Below, piece after piece: positions 7,088-14,710 of a stretch of DNA of 64,000 bases. Origin of the DNA: Pararoseomonas baculiformis (GTDB taxonomy: Bacteria; Pseudomonadota; Alphaproteobacteria; Acetobacterales; Acetobacteraceae); the NCBI RefSeq assembly GCF_017813395.1, contig NZ_JAGIZB010000020.1, positions 1-64,000 of the forward strand, written 5' to 3'. Every line of letters begins with the position of its first letter. Within the stretch, counting starts at the first letter, position 1. The notes under the pieces were generated by a model. The model worked only from the letters and a program-made list of their open reading frames with translations, ran no database searches and was not told the origin of the DNA. A program made the position numbers and the translations under genes.

Positions 7088-8088
7088 GCACCGACACTCT
7101 CACGATCCTCCGCAGCCGGGGGCGGCGCCTGGCCAAGCTGATCCGTGCCGGTGGCGACGTGCAGGGTTACGACAGTGCCCGCACTTACGACATGCATTCT
7201 GTCAGCTTCGACGGCCTGGAAGGGCTGCGGGACCACCTCGCTGCGCTGGCTCATCGTCCCGAGCACTGCGTAGTGCGCGGCGCAATTCTCGATCCGAACT
7301 ACACGAAAGGGGTGCGCCGCCTGGTGCACCCCGACAAGGAGACGGGCGAACGGCCGACGTTGGTGGATGCGCCGTGCCGCTTGGTCGCATTGGATTGCGA
7401 CGGCATTCCCGCACCGGAGGGCATGGACCGGCGCGACCTGGATGCCTGCGGGATCCTTGCTCGCCTGACCATGCCGGCCGCCTTCCACAACGTCGCCTGC
7501 ATCGTCCAGGCTACGGCCGGGCACGCCATCAAGCCCGGACTTCGGCTGCGGCTCTGGTTCCTTTTGGAGCGGGCGCTGACCGGCGCCGACTGTCAGCGCT
7601 GGCTCCGCGGCGTGCCTGGGGTGGACCCCTCCACGCTGCGGGCCGCGCAGGTGACGTACACGGCGGCGCCGCTCTTCGTGGACATGGCGGATCCGCTGCC
7701 GCGCCGGCTGGCCATGCTGCCCGGGCTGGATGCGGTAGCCTGCCCGACCGAGGCCGAGCTGCAGCCTCCACCGCGCCCGGCGGCCAGCCCGTCGCGCGCC
7801 GTCAGCGCTGAGACCAGCGACCGCTATGTCCGTGCTGCCCTGATGCGGGCCTGCAGCAACATCGCCACCGCCGCCGAGGGCGCGCGGCATCCGACTGCGG
7901 TCGCCGAGGCCTGGGGGCTCGCCCGCTTCGTGGTGGCCGGGACGATGACCGCCGACGAGGTGATCCGCGCTGTCGATGGCGCCTTGGAGCAGGCAGGCAA
8001 GCCTAAGGGCGAGGGCGCGAAGATCGCGGCCTGGGCCGTCTCGCAGCGAACCGACGCCGGCAACTTGCCGATCGGAGGGCGGGGTTGA
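7084..8088 (+). CDS. Primase-like protein of phage/plasmid type
   Basis: The ATG at 7084 overlaps the previous stop. Within 334 residues the characteristic blocks are CRLVALDCDGIPAPEG (a candidate acidic catalytic motif), then ATAGHAIKPGLRLRLWFLLE, LRAAQVTYTAAPLF, and a C-terminal helical part. The order 'aGH-kPGlR-R-WFLL ... qvtYTA-P-F' is typical of primase/primase-polymerase proteins encoded immediately upstream of DUF927 helicases in phages and integrated elements. It would prime replication of the element together with the next gene, with which it overlaps (TGATG). Confidence 0.7.
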   Translation: MSTDTLTILRSRGRRLAKLIRAGGDVQGYDSARTYDMHSVSFDGLEGLRDHLAALAHRPEHCVVRGAILDPNYTKGVRRLVHPDKETGERPTLVDAPCRLVALDCDGIPAPEGMDRRDLDACGILARLTMPAAFHNVACIVQATAGHAIKPGLRLRLWFLLERALTGADCQRWLRGVPGVDPSTLRAAQVTYTAAPLFVDMADPLPRRLAMLPGLDAVACPTEAELQPPPRPAASPSRAVSAETSDRYVRAALMRACSNIATAAEGARHPTAVAEAWGLARFVVAGTMTADEVIRAVDGALEQAGKPKGEGAKIAAWAVSQRTDAGNLPIGGRG

Positions 8089-10115
8089 TGGACGCCCGGA
8101 TGGATGAGGATCCGATCCTCAACGGCTTCGCCGGCAGGGACGCAGGAGACGAGCCGCCCGCCGATGTGGTGGACGTCACGTTGGAGGTGGTGCGCCTCGC
8201 CGGCCTGGCCGAGGCCGATTACCAGCAGCGGCGGAAAGCCGCGGCGCGCGAGTGTGGGATGACCCTCTCCGCTCTCGACAAGCTCGTGAAGGCGGAGCGT
8301 GCAAAGCGCCAGCAGGAGCGTGCCGCCGCCGCCCGCCGGAAGGCGCCGCCCCGCCCGGGTGAGGTGCGCTGGCCCTTCGGCTTCACGATGGAGAATGAGG
8401 GCCTCCACGCCGATGCCGGCGAGAAGGGCTTGGTCTGGTTGTGCGCGCCGCTGGACGTGCTGGGCGAGGCCCGGGACGCGGCCGGGGAGGCGTGGAGCCT
8501 GTGGCTGCGCTGGCGGGACCGCGATGGCCGCCCACACACCTGGCCGATGCCGAAGCGGATGCTCATGGTCGGGCCCGGCGAACTGGAAGCGGAGCTGGTG
8601 GACCGCGGCCTTCAGGTCTCGGCCGATCCCTCAGCCCGGCTGGCCCTGCGGCAGGCCTTGGGCGAGGTGCAGGCCGGCTCCCGCGTCACGCTGGTCTCAC
8701 GGGCCGGCTGGCACGCCCAGGGCGCCGGGGATGCCTCCTACGTGCTGCCGGACGGCGCGGTGATCGGCGACGGGACCGAAGCTTTGGTGATGAAGGCGCC
8801 GCCCGAGAACGCGGCGCAGATGGTCGCGCAGGCCGGCACGCTGGAGGGGTGGCAGGCCGAGGTGGCGGCGCTGGCCGTGGGCAACCCGCTCGCCGCCTTC
8901 CTCCTTGCCGCCGCCTTCGCCGGCCCCCTGCTGGAGCCCTGCGGCGAGCCCTCGGGCGGCTTCCACATCGCCGGCCGCAGCAAGGTCGGGAAGACGCTGG
9001 CGCTGCGCCTGGCGCTCTCCGCCTGGGGTCCGCCTGTGAAGGGTGCCATGCTCCGGGACTGGCGCTCCACAGCCAACGGCATGGAGGGCGCGGCCGAGGA
9101 AGCTGGCGACGGGGTGCTCGGACTGGATGAGCTGCATCAGGCCGACCCGCGAGACGTTGCTGGCGCCGTCTACATGATTGCGAACGAGAGCGGGAAAGGC
9201 CGGATGCGGCGCGACACCACCGCGCAGCGCCGCCGCACCTGGCGCACCTTCATCCTCTCCACGGGCGAGCTCGACATCGCGTCCGTCGTGGCGAAGGCCG
9301 GGCAGACGCTGCCGGCTGGGGCAGAAGTGCGGCTGCCCTCCATTAACGTGGATGCGGCAACCGCCTGGCCGGAGCGCCATGGCCGCGCCTCGGCCGAGGC
9401 CTTGATGGGTGAACTGCACGGCGCGGTGCGGCGCCAGCACGGCACCGCGGCGCGGGCTTTCATCGCCAAGCTGGCAGAGGCACGCCGTGATGACGCACAG
9501 GGCTTGGCCGAGGCCGCCGCAGCAATGCGCGACCGCTTCGCCGCCGCCCTGCCGGCCGAGGCGGATCCTCAGGTGCGGGACGTGGCGCGGCGCTGCGCCC
9601 TGGTGGCCCTGGCCGGCGAGATGGCCACGCTCTGGGGCGTGCTGCCCTGGCCCGAGGGCGAGGCGGAGCGCGCGTCGAAGGCAATGCTTGCCCGCTGGAT
9701 CGAGAAGCGTGGCGGCAGCGCCTCCTCCGAGGAAGCGCAGCACGTTCGGGCGGTGCGCCTCTTCCTGACCGAGCACGGCGCCTCGCGCTTTGTGGCGCTG
9801 CACTTCGACAAGAGCCAGGATGTGAACGCCTGGATCGAGACCCACCCCGACCGCCCCGTCATCAAGCGGGCGGGCTGGCGCCGCCGCAGGTCTGACGACC
9901 GCGACGAGTACCTAATCGCCCCTGAGGTATGGCGTGAACTCTGCCATGAGGCGGGGATCGACCCGGCGGAGGCGGGGCGAACGCTTCGGGCCGAAGGCTT
10001 CCTGGAGGCAGGCGACGGCAAGAACCTAACCTCCTCCGTCCGCCTGCCAGGCGTGGGAAAGATCCGCGTATATCGGGTCCTGCCGGATCTGATGGGCGAG
10101 GCGGCTGCCCAATGA
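8088..10115 (+). CDS. DUF927 domain replicative helicase-like ATPase
   Basis: This 675-residue protein has a helical N-terminus (about 1-90), a DUF927 region and a P-loop ATPase core. Walker A is GRSKVGKT at 296-303, and Walker B is VLGLDEL near 343-349. The conserved WRSTANGMEG motif lies between them, and IANESGKGR and ILSTGEL follow. The C-terminal 100 residues form a winged-helix-like domain. DUF927 proteins are replication-associated ATPases/helicases of mobile elements. The ATG at 8088 is used; a TTG at 8085 is possible. With the upstream primase it forms the replication module, and a repeat cluster follows directly. Confidence 0.85.
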   Translation: MDARMDEDPILNGFAGRDAGDEPPADVVDVTLEVVRLAGLAEADYQQRRKAAARECGMTLSALDKLVKAERAKRQQERAAAARRKAPPRPGEVRWPFGFTMENEGLHADAGEKGLVWLCAPLDVLGEARDAAGEAWSLWLRWRDRDGRPHTWPMPKRMLMVGPGELEAELVDRGLQVSADPSARLALRQALGEVQAGSRVTLVSRAGWHAQGAGDASYVLPDGAVIGDGTEALVMKAPPENAAQMVAQAGTLEGWQAEVAALAVGNPLAAFLLAAAFAGPLLEPCGEPSGGFHIAGRSKVGKTLALRLALSAWGPPVKGAMLRDWRSTANGMEGAAEEAGDGVLGLDELHQADPRDVAGAVYMIANESGKGRMRRDTTAQRRRTWRTFILSTGELDIASVVAKAGQTLPAGAEVRLPSINVDAATAWPERHGRASAEALMGELHGAVRRQHGTAARAFIAKLAEARRDDAQGLAEAAAAMRDRFAAALPAEADPQVRDVARRCALVALAGEMATLWGVLPWPEGEAERASKAMLARWIEKRGGSASSEEAQHVRAVRLFLTEHGASRFVALHFDKSQDVNAWIETHPDRPVIKRAGWRRRRSDDRDEYLIAPEVWRELCHEAGIDPAEAGRTLRAEGFLEAGDGKNLTSSVRLPGVGKIRVYRVLPDLMGEAAAQ

Positions 10116-10426
10116 GCGCCCCCCCTGTCCCGACCGCCCCGACCAGCGAAAGTTGGTCGGGACACCGAAATCACCAGCAATATCAACGCTGTCCCGACCG
10201 CCCCGACCGTCCCGACCGAAAAGCGCAAGGCCTGGGTAAAAACGAAGTTTCTCTCTCTGCCTTGGCGACCCGCTGGAGGGCTGAGCTGGACCACGACGCG
10301 GCCGAGGCGGAGGCCATGGCAGCTCATTATACCACGCCGGCCGGGCCTGAACTGCCCGAGCGGGACCTACTGGCGGAGGGGCTGCTGCGAGGCTTTGCGG
10401 CGCACCGGGGAGGCCGGCATGGGTGA
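10112..10426 (+). CDS. Hypothetical protein containing ori-like repeats
   Basis: The 104-residue product starts MSAPPVPTAPTS; its first 40 residues are low-complexity proline/arginine because the DNA consists of repeated 9-mers (10127-10217). The C-terminal part (SALATRWRAELDHDAAEAEAMAAHY ... LLAEGLLRGFAAHR) is helical and looks like a real small domain. It overlaps the helicase stop by 4 bases. No family recognised. The coding function may be secondary to the repeats. Confidence 0.5.
   Translation: MSAPPVPTAPTSESWSGHRNHQQYQRCPDRPDRPDRKAQGLGKNEVSLSALATRWRAELDHDAAEAEAMAAHYTTPAGPELPERDLLAEGLLRGFAAHRGGRHG
10127..10217. repeat. Iteron-like GTCCCGACC repeats with hairpin, possible origin
   Basis: The 9-mer GTCCCGACC/GCCCCGACC occurs at 10127-10135, 10136-10144, 10191-10199, 10200-10208 and 10209-10217, and inverted at 10155-10163. 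The inverted copy forms a hairpin with the second repeat (CCGACCA, an 8-base loop, TGGTCGG). The A/T-richer stretch between the clusters (10164-10190) is unusual in this GC-rich DNA. Iterons next to a primase/helicase pair are typical of replication origins of phages, satellites and plasmids. Confidence 0.5.
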
Positions 10427-10793
10427 GACGAACGAGACTGCCCGGCTGCAGCGCATCCTCCACTCCCTCTCGGCGGAAGACGTAGCCTTCCTGGCGCGGC
10501 ATCCGCTGCCGAAGTGGGCTGTCCAGGCACGGCGTCGCGATGAGCGAGATGCGGCAATCCGGATGACGCGGAGCTTCGTCGCCGGCATGTCTGACACAGA
10601 GCAGGCCCGCGTGCTGTCACGGGACCTGACCCGCTATCTGGCATCGGGATGGAACCGTGGAGCAGGAGCCGAGCCAATGGCGGGCACCTACCGCGCCGCC
10701 CTGCATCGCATCGCGCTTCTGAATAACGGCACGCCGATCGGGGCTGAACAGGTGCTCAACGTGCTCCGGTACTCGCGCAGCGGACGCGGCTGA
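10419..10793 (+). CDS. Hypothetical protein, 124 aa
   Basis: The ATG at 10419 has GGGGAGG upstream and overlaps the previous gene. The product is helical and charged (MGETNETARLQRILHSLSAEDVAFLARHPLPKW ... LNVLRYSRSGRG). No family recognised. It is the last gene of the tightly overlapping replication block; a 59-base gap follows. Confidence 0.55.
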   Translation: MGETNETARLQRILHSLSAEDVAFLARHPLPKWAVQARRRDERDAAIRMTRSFVAGMSDTEQARVLSRDLTRYLASGWNRGAGAEPMAGTYRAALHRIALLNNGTPIGAEQVLNVLRYSRSGRG

Positions 10794-10852
10794 AAACTCA
10801 GCCCAACATTTACACGCAGGCGGCGGCATCTTCGAATCAGAAGGAGCCTGCC

Positions 10853-11098
10853 GTGACCCTGGTGTCTTCCCTGCTCTCACTCCCGCCCTGCTCTGCGCTC
10901 GCCCGGCTCTCGGTCGAGCGCTCAGCCGTGTCCGAAGCCATCCTCGCCCTGTCTCGCCGGCGTGACGCGCTGCTGCTCTCGGACCTCTCGGACCGCATTA
11001 TCCACGAGATCGACGCAGAGACAGACCGCCTGCACCTGACGCTCGAGCGGCTCGATGCCGTGGAGTGCGAGGTGCTGCGGAGGGAGCACACCTCCTGA
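10853..11098 (+). CDS. Hypothetical helical protein, 81 aa
   Basis: The GTG at 10853 is supported by GAAGGAG about 6 bases upstream. The product is almost wholly alpha-helical with heptad-like leucines (LARLSVERSAVSEAILALSRRRDALLLSDLSDRI, then ETDRLHLTLERLDAVE), suggesting a small coiled coil. No family recognised. Confidence 0.55.
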   Translation: MTLVSSLLSLPPCSALARLSVERSAVSEAILALSRRRDALLLSDLSDRIIHEIDAETDRLHLTLERLDAVECEVLRREHTS

Positions 11099-11139
11099 GC
11101 GACAGCCAGCACCAACCGCCCATTCGAAAGGAAATCACC

Positions 11140-11388
11140 ATGACCAGCACTCGCATGTCTGAAGCGTCCTGGAACGCCCTGCTGGCGGAGGCCGCCGCCG
11201 GCAACGCCTCTGCTGCCCAGGCCATCGCGGCTGAAGTGAAAGCTCGGGGCGAGTTCGCCCACATCGACACCCCAGAGGGGCGCGCCAGCTTTGCGGAGAT
11301 GCAGGCTCGCCTTGCCTCGCCGCCCGATCGCACGGCGCTGTCCGTCGTCGCCGCTATGCACGGCGACACCCGCCGTGTGCGGCGCTGA
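11140..11388 (+). CDS. Hypothetical protein, 82 aa
   Basis: The ATG at 11140 has AAAGGAA upstream. The product is alanine-rich and helical (SEASWNALLAEAAAGNASAAQAIAAEVKA) with a conserved-looking TPEGRASFAEMQARLA block. No family recognised. It lies in a set of small genes with separate, good ribosome-binding sites. Confidence 0.5.
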   Translation: MTSTRMSEASWNALLAEAAAGNASAAQAIAAEVKARGEFAHIDTPEGRASFAEMQARLASPPDRTALSVVAAMHGDTRRVRR

Positions 11389-11399
11389 GGGGACCCCAC

Positions 11400-11951
11400 A
11401 TGACGCTTGAAGACATCCTCGCGCTGCGTCCCAGCAGCGGCGACAGCAACACTTACCGGACCGCCCTCGCCAAAGCGGATCTGGCGCGCAAGGACTTGGC
11501 CGTGAAGGCCGGCGAGCTCGACCGCGTTCGCGCCCGGGGCTTGCTGAACGTGGATGACACGACCCTGCTGAAAGCCGAGCAGGACGCAGCCGCGGCCCGC
11601 CTGGCCGTCGAGCGCATCGACGCCCTGCTGCCGATGATCCGCGACGATCTGGCGAAGGCGGAAGGCGCCGAGACCCTGACTGAACTCCGGGCCGGTGCCG
11701 GTGCCGTGCAGAAAGCCGTGGCTGCCCTCGAGACCTGGCAGCGGACGCAATTCCCCAAGCTGACCGCGATCATGGCCGAGGGCTTCCGGCTGGAGGACGA
11801 GGCCAAGGCCGAACGTGATGCGTACCTGGAGCGGGTCCGCGGTGAATACGCCCGCCCTGAGGTCCGTGAAGCCGGTCCGCTGGGCGTGGAGGTGCCGCCG
11901 ATGCCGGGCGACCTGCCTCGCAAGTACTTCCCGCAATGGCAACTGACCTGA
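11400..11951 (+). CDS. Hypothetical coiled-coil protein, 183 aa
   Basis: Begins MTLEDILALRPSSGDSN; residues 20-150 are charged and helical (ADLARKDLAVKAGELDRV, AARLAVERIDALLPMIRD, FRLEDEAKAERDAYLERV), consistent with a long coiled coil. The C-terminus is proline-rich (EVPPMPGDLPRKYFPQW). AGGGGA lies just upstream of the ATG. Its position before the cos-like region and terminase genes is that of late or packaging-adjacent phage genes, but no family is recognised. Confidence 0.55.
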   Translation: MTLEDILALRPSSGDSNTYRTALAKADLARKDLAVKAGELDRVRARGLLNVDDTTLLKAEQDAAAARLAVERIDALLPMIRDDLAKAEGAETLTELRAGAGAVQKAVAALETWQRTQFPKLTAIMAEGFRLEDEAKAERDAYLERVRGEYARPEVREAGPLGVEVPPMPGDLPRKYFPQWQLT

Positions 11952-11964
11952 GGGAGTGCAGGAT

Positions 11965-12441
11965 ATGGCCGACACCATCCTCGTCACCGTCGCGGAGGGG
12001 CAGACCGTCACCGTCTCCCCTCATCCCTCCGGCATCCCCGGCATTGGGCCGCTCCACCTCGGCGCCGGCGACACGCTGCGTGCCACCCCGGAGGAGGCAG
12101 ATCGTCTCTGGCGGCAAGGCCGCATCCGCCACCCGGTGACGGGCGAGGTGAAGCAGCAGGCGCGGGATATTCACCCGAGCCCCACCGTCACCTACGGCAA
12201 CGGCCGCCCCATCCCGGTCACCGACAGCACCGCTCTTGTCATCGCGGCGGAGCGCTTCGGGCGTGAGGCCCTGGCCGCCCATGACCGCGCCGAAGATGAG
12301 CGCCACGAGCGAGAGCGGCGAGCCAACCAACAAGGCCAGGAAAAGCGCGTGGCTGTCCGCGTCACCCGCCATCCGACCGGCTCCATGGATCCGCTTGGGC
12401 CCATCGCCGGCATCACTCCAGAAGAAGGCGGATGGGCATGA
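11965..12441 (+). CDS. Hypothetical protein, 158 aa
   Basis: The ATG at 11965 has AGGGAG 8 bases upstream. The N-terminal half contains MADTILVTVAEGQTVTVSPH, then LGAGDTLRATPEEADRLWRQGRIRHPVTGEV. This resembles short structural or regulatory phage proteins with a beta-strand start and a conserved 'EEADRLWRQGRI' helix, as in the next gene's C-terminal 'GDEFTVSRADLPRYAGRG'. The C-terminal half is charged. Family not recognised. Confidence 0.5.
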   Translation: MADTILVTVAEGQTVTVSPHPSGIPGIGPLHLGAGDTLRATPEEADRLWRQGRIRHPVTGEVKQQARDIHPSPTVTYGNGRPIPVTDSTALVIAAERFGREALAAHDRAEDERHERERRANQQGQEKRVAVRVTRHPTGSMDPLGPIAGITPEEGGWA

Positions 12442-12473
12442 CGAGCCGCACCATCACACATAAGGGGACCAGC

Positions 12474-12758
12474 ATGGCCAGCGCAGCCATCCGCACCACC
12501 AGCCTGCCGCCACTGCCCGATGAGGCTGTGCGACAGGCTCATGCCCTTGGGGTGCAGCGCCAGAAGGAAAAGGAAGCCCGCGAGGCTGCCGCCGCCGGTC
12601 CTGGCAGCGTCACGCTGATCGCCACCACGTCCTTCACCATCGTCGGCAATCCCGACGAGCCTGAGGGCCGCGTGGTGAATGCCGGCGATGAGTTCACCGT
12701 CAGCCGCGCGGATCTGCCCCGCTATGCCGGGCGCGGTATGCCGAAGGCCGAGGCCTGA
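12474..12758 (+). CDS. Hypothetical protein, 94 aa
   Basis: The ATG at 12474 has AAGGGG upstream; ATGs at 12432 and 12438 are in frame and possible. The N-terminus is charged and helical (DEAVRQAHALGVQRQKEKEAREAAAAG); the C-terminal half is beta-rich (VTLIATTSFTIVGNPDEPEGRVVNAGDEFTV). The C-terminal pattern parallels the preceding gene, suggesting related folds. It is the last gene before the cos-like spacer. Confidence 0.5.
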   Translation: MASAAIRTTSLPPLPDEAVRQAHALGVQRQKEKEAREAAAAGPGSVTLIATTSFTIVGNPDEPEGRVVNAGDEFTVSRADLPRYAGRGMPKAEA

Positions 12759-12882
12759 CGACGAGCTGTGCGCACGGCGCGGGTGGATGCAACAAAGCGC
12801 CGGGAGCCCCGCGCCGGGCGCATCGGGGAGGGGGAGGCGGGTTCGTACACGTTCGCGCCTCCCCTGGACCCCAGGCAGGCAG

Positions 12883-12953
12883 GGGGGGTACCCCCCTGGT
12901 ATGGGTCCTTCCGGGCCCCCTATCGAACACGGGGGTTTCGCGACCCCGCGCCG
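12883..12953 (+). other. cos-like DNA packaging site
   Basis: The 229-base gap before the terminase genes holds a lambda-like cos layout. A cosQ-like GGGTCCTTCCGG lies at 12903-12914. It is followed 21 bases later by a GC-rich, partly symmetric cosN-like block, GGGGGTTTCGCGACCCC (12931-12947). In lambda, cosQ is GGGTCCT and lies about 23 bases before cosN, with the Nu1 gene downstream, the same order as here. A 14-base palindrome GGGGGGTACCCCCC lies at 12883-12896. Nearly the same sequence occurs inverted at 14520-14573. The call is from recalled lambda sequence and position; no cleavage data exist. Confidence 0.55.
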
Positions 12954-12987
12954 CCTCTAGCTGTAACCCCCAAAACTGGGTGACAGG

Positions 12988-13548
12988 GTGACCCATCAGA
13001 CCGTGACCACCGCTTCGATGGCCGAGTTCGCCCGGCTGCATTCCGTCTCACGAAAGACAGCCTACGAGTGGAAAACCCGCGGATATCTGCGGTTTTCGGG
13101 CGCCCTGATCGATGTGGAAGCCTCGAACGCGAACCTCTCGGCCGCCGGCCGGTCGCGGCTGGACAGTGTCACCCTCAAGCCCCGGATCGCGCGGACTGTC
13201 CGCAAAAGTGTCACCCCCAGGGTTACAGGTGACACCGCCTGGTCCGCGGAGATGGGCCACCGGCACGCCGAGGAATATTCGCTGGTCTTAACCCTGGCCT
13301 GTGTCGTCAGCGGTGCCGCAATCGACATCACCGAAGCCCTGCAGGACCGCATCCCCCTCGCCGAACTGCGCCCGATCGTGGAGGGCATCATCACCAGGAT
13401 CCGGAAGGGGGCCGCCGAATGCGCGGACGAGGACGGGACCCCGCCAGGCTTCGATAGCTGGGGCGATCACCCCTGGTTCACGGAACCGCCCCTGACTGAG
13501 GCGGAATGGAAAGAGCTGGAGGACGCCACCCATGGCCACGCAGGCTGA
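12988..13548 (+). CDS. Helix-turn-helix protein, terminase-small-subunit-like N-terminus
   Basis: The GTG at 12988 opens 186 codons. The N-terminal 50 residues (SMAEFARLHSVSRKTAYEWK, then RGYLRFSGALIDVEAS) match the winged helix-turn-helix at the start of Nu1-type small terminases. The C-terminal part is unrelated: it has LTLACVVSGAAIDITEALQDRI and an acidic tryptophan-containing tail. It starts about 40 bases after the cosN-like block and overlaps the true terS gene by 17 bases, so it probably binds cos-proximal DNA. It could be a second packaging or specificity factor. Confidence 0.6.
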   Translation: MTHQTVTTASMAEFARLHSVSRKTAYEWKTRGYLRFSGALIDVEASNANLSAAGRSRLDSVTLKPRIARTVRKSVTPRVTGDTAWSAEMGHRHAEEYSLVLTLACVVSGAAIDITEALQDRIPLAELRPIVEGIITRIRKGAAECADEDGTPPGFDSWGDHPWFTEPPLTEAEWKELEDATHGHAG

Positions 13549-14047
13549 GGTTGCTGCCCATCTGGGCCTATCGCAACAAGCCGTCTCCGCCCTCATCCAG
13601 CGGGCCATCCTCCCCGGCGCAGCGGGCAAAGGGGGACTGGATCTGGACGCCTGCCGTCTCGCCTACGTCCGCCACCTCCGGGAAGTCGCCGCCGGCCGCG
13701 CCTCGGCCGAGAGCGGAGAAGGCCTCGATCTGGTGCAGGAACGCGCCCGCCTCGCGGCCGAGCAGGCCGATGCCACGGCCATGAAGAATGCGATCACTCG
13801 GGGCGAGCTCGTCCCCGCCGGGGATCTGGAGCGGGTGTTCGGGGCCCTGGTCTCATCCGCCCGCGAACGCTTCCTGGCGCTACCTTACAAGGCCGCCCCG
13901 TTGGTGATCGGGAAGGCGACGCCGGTTGAGGCGCAGGCGGTGCTGACTGACTTGGTGCATGAGGCGCTGTTGATCCTCGCCTCGGGCGAAACGTCCCGCG
14001 CCTTCGCCGCCATGGAAGCTGCTGAGGCCGCCGCGACCGTCAACTAG
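13532..14047 (+). CDS. Phage terminase small subunit, Nu1 type
   Basis: The 171-residue product has the Nu1 layout: an N-terminal winged helix-turn-helix (TQAEVAAHLGLSQQAVSALI), a GGLDLDACRLAYVRHLREVAAGR linker helix, and a central helix (LVQERARLAAEQADATAMKN). Then come RGELVPAGDLERVF and a C-terminal helical domain. Nu1 proteins recognise cosB and recruit the large subunit TerL and its packaging motor. Here no large subunit follows; the gene converges with a ParB-like fragment, the two stops overlapping. This absence is a main argument for a satellite or a truncated prophage. Confidence 0.85.
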   Translation: MATQAEVAAHLGLSQQAVSALIQRAILPGAAGKGGLDLDACRLAYVRHLREVAAGRASAESGEGLDLVQERARLAAEQADATAMKNAITRGELVPAGDLERVFGALVSSARERFLALPYKAAPLVIGKATPVEAQAVLTDLVHEALLILASGETSRAFAAMEAAEAAATVN

Positions 14048-14492
14048 AGCCGTCCAGACCGGCCTCGAGAGCAGCCGCAGCTGCAGCGCCGGGCCTGCCT
14101 CCCACAGGTGCCACAACTTGTGCCACCTTGGCGGCTTGCGCCTCCGCCGTGGCCTCCTTCGCCACTGCGAGGAGAGCGGACTGGTTGTCGTCCAGCCCGG
14201 CCTCGCGAGCGGCTTGCTTCGCCTCTGCGCTAATCCTGGCGATCCTCTCTGCGCGCCGCGCCTCCGGTTCACTCACACCGATCTCTCGCGCAGCGGCGCG
14301 ACGACCACCGGTCGGGCGCCCGGGTTTTGCGTCAAGTTGACGCGAAACTCCCTCAGATGCCTTTCGCTCCTTGAGCCGCAACCATTCGTCAATGTGCTCC
14401 GACCGCTCCTGCACTGTCAGTTCGGCGCGGTGTAGGTTCTCCGCGATCTCCCAAAGGCGGAAGTCGGTTTCCGTGCCCTCGGCAACCACCAC
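14040..14492 (-). pseudogene. ParB-like protein, N-terminally truncated
   Basis: Residues shortly after the GTG at 14492 read LWEIAENLHRAELTVQERSE, the end of the ParB/Spo0J nuclease domain. They are followed by a helix-turn-helix (RAAAREIGVSEPEARRAERI) and DDNQSALLAVAKE. Phage ParB-like proteins have about 80-100 residues before this point, including the conserved nucleotide-binding motif, and these are missing. The frame upstream instead runs through a cos-like sequence and tRNA-Phe. AAGGGGG precedes the GTG, so a shortened protein might still be made. Its 3' end overlaps the terS stop on the other strand. Confidence 0.65.
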
Positions 14493-14516
14493 AACCCCCT
14501 TGGGTGGCCTGGAACC

Positions 14517-14575
14517 TGGCGGGGTCGCGAGCCGCGAACCCCCCGCAGTCGGGGGAGGGGGCCGGAAGGACCCAT
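14517..14575 (-). other. Second cos-like site, inverted
   Basis: Read on the minus strand, a cosQ-like GGGTCCTTCCGG (14573-14562) is followed after about 15 bases by GCGGGGGGTTCGCGG and CTCGCGACCCCG (14546-14520). It matches the site at 12903-12947 in the block ATGGGTCCTTCCGG, the CCCCCT, the G-run with TTCGCG and ACCCCGC. The polarity (cosQ then cosN then gene) is the same, but it leads into the truncated ParB-like frame rather than a terminase. It looks like the remnant of a second, related element. Confidence 0.5.
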
Positions 14576-14710
14576 GCCGGGGGGGGCGGGGGCAGGTCAT
14601 ACACGGATGAGTCCGCGATGAGTCCGCAACGGCTAGACGGCCGCAGGACCCAATCGCGCCGCGAGACACTCTCGCAGCGAACTTTCGCCTGAAAACAATG
14701 CTGAAGGAGA

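Noticed and set aside
12759-12987. CRISPR or other repeat array suggested by G/C runs
   Set aside because: There is no spaced repeat, only one palindrome and the cos-like blocks; no CRISPR array was seen anywhere in the window.
14048-14710. Large terminase subunit after terS
   Set aside because: All frames were checked for a Walker A and nuclease motif of TerL; only the ParB-like fragment is present.
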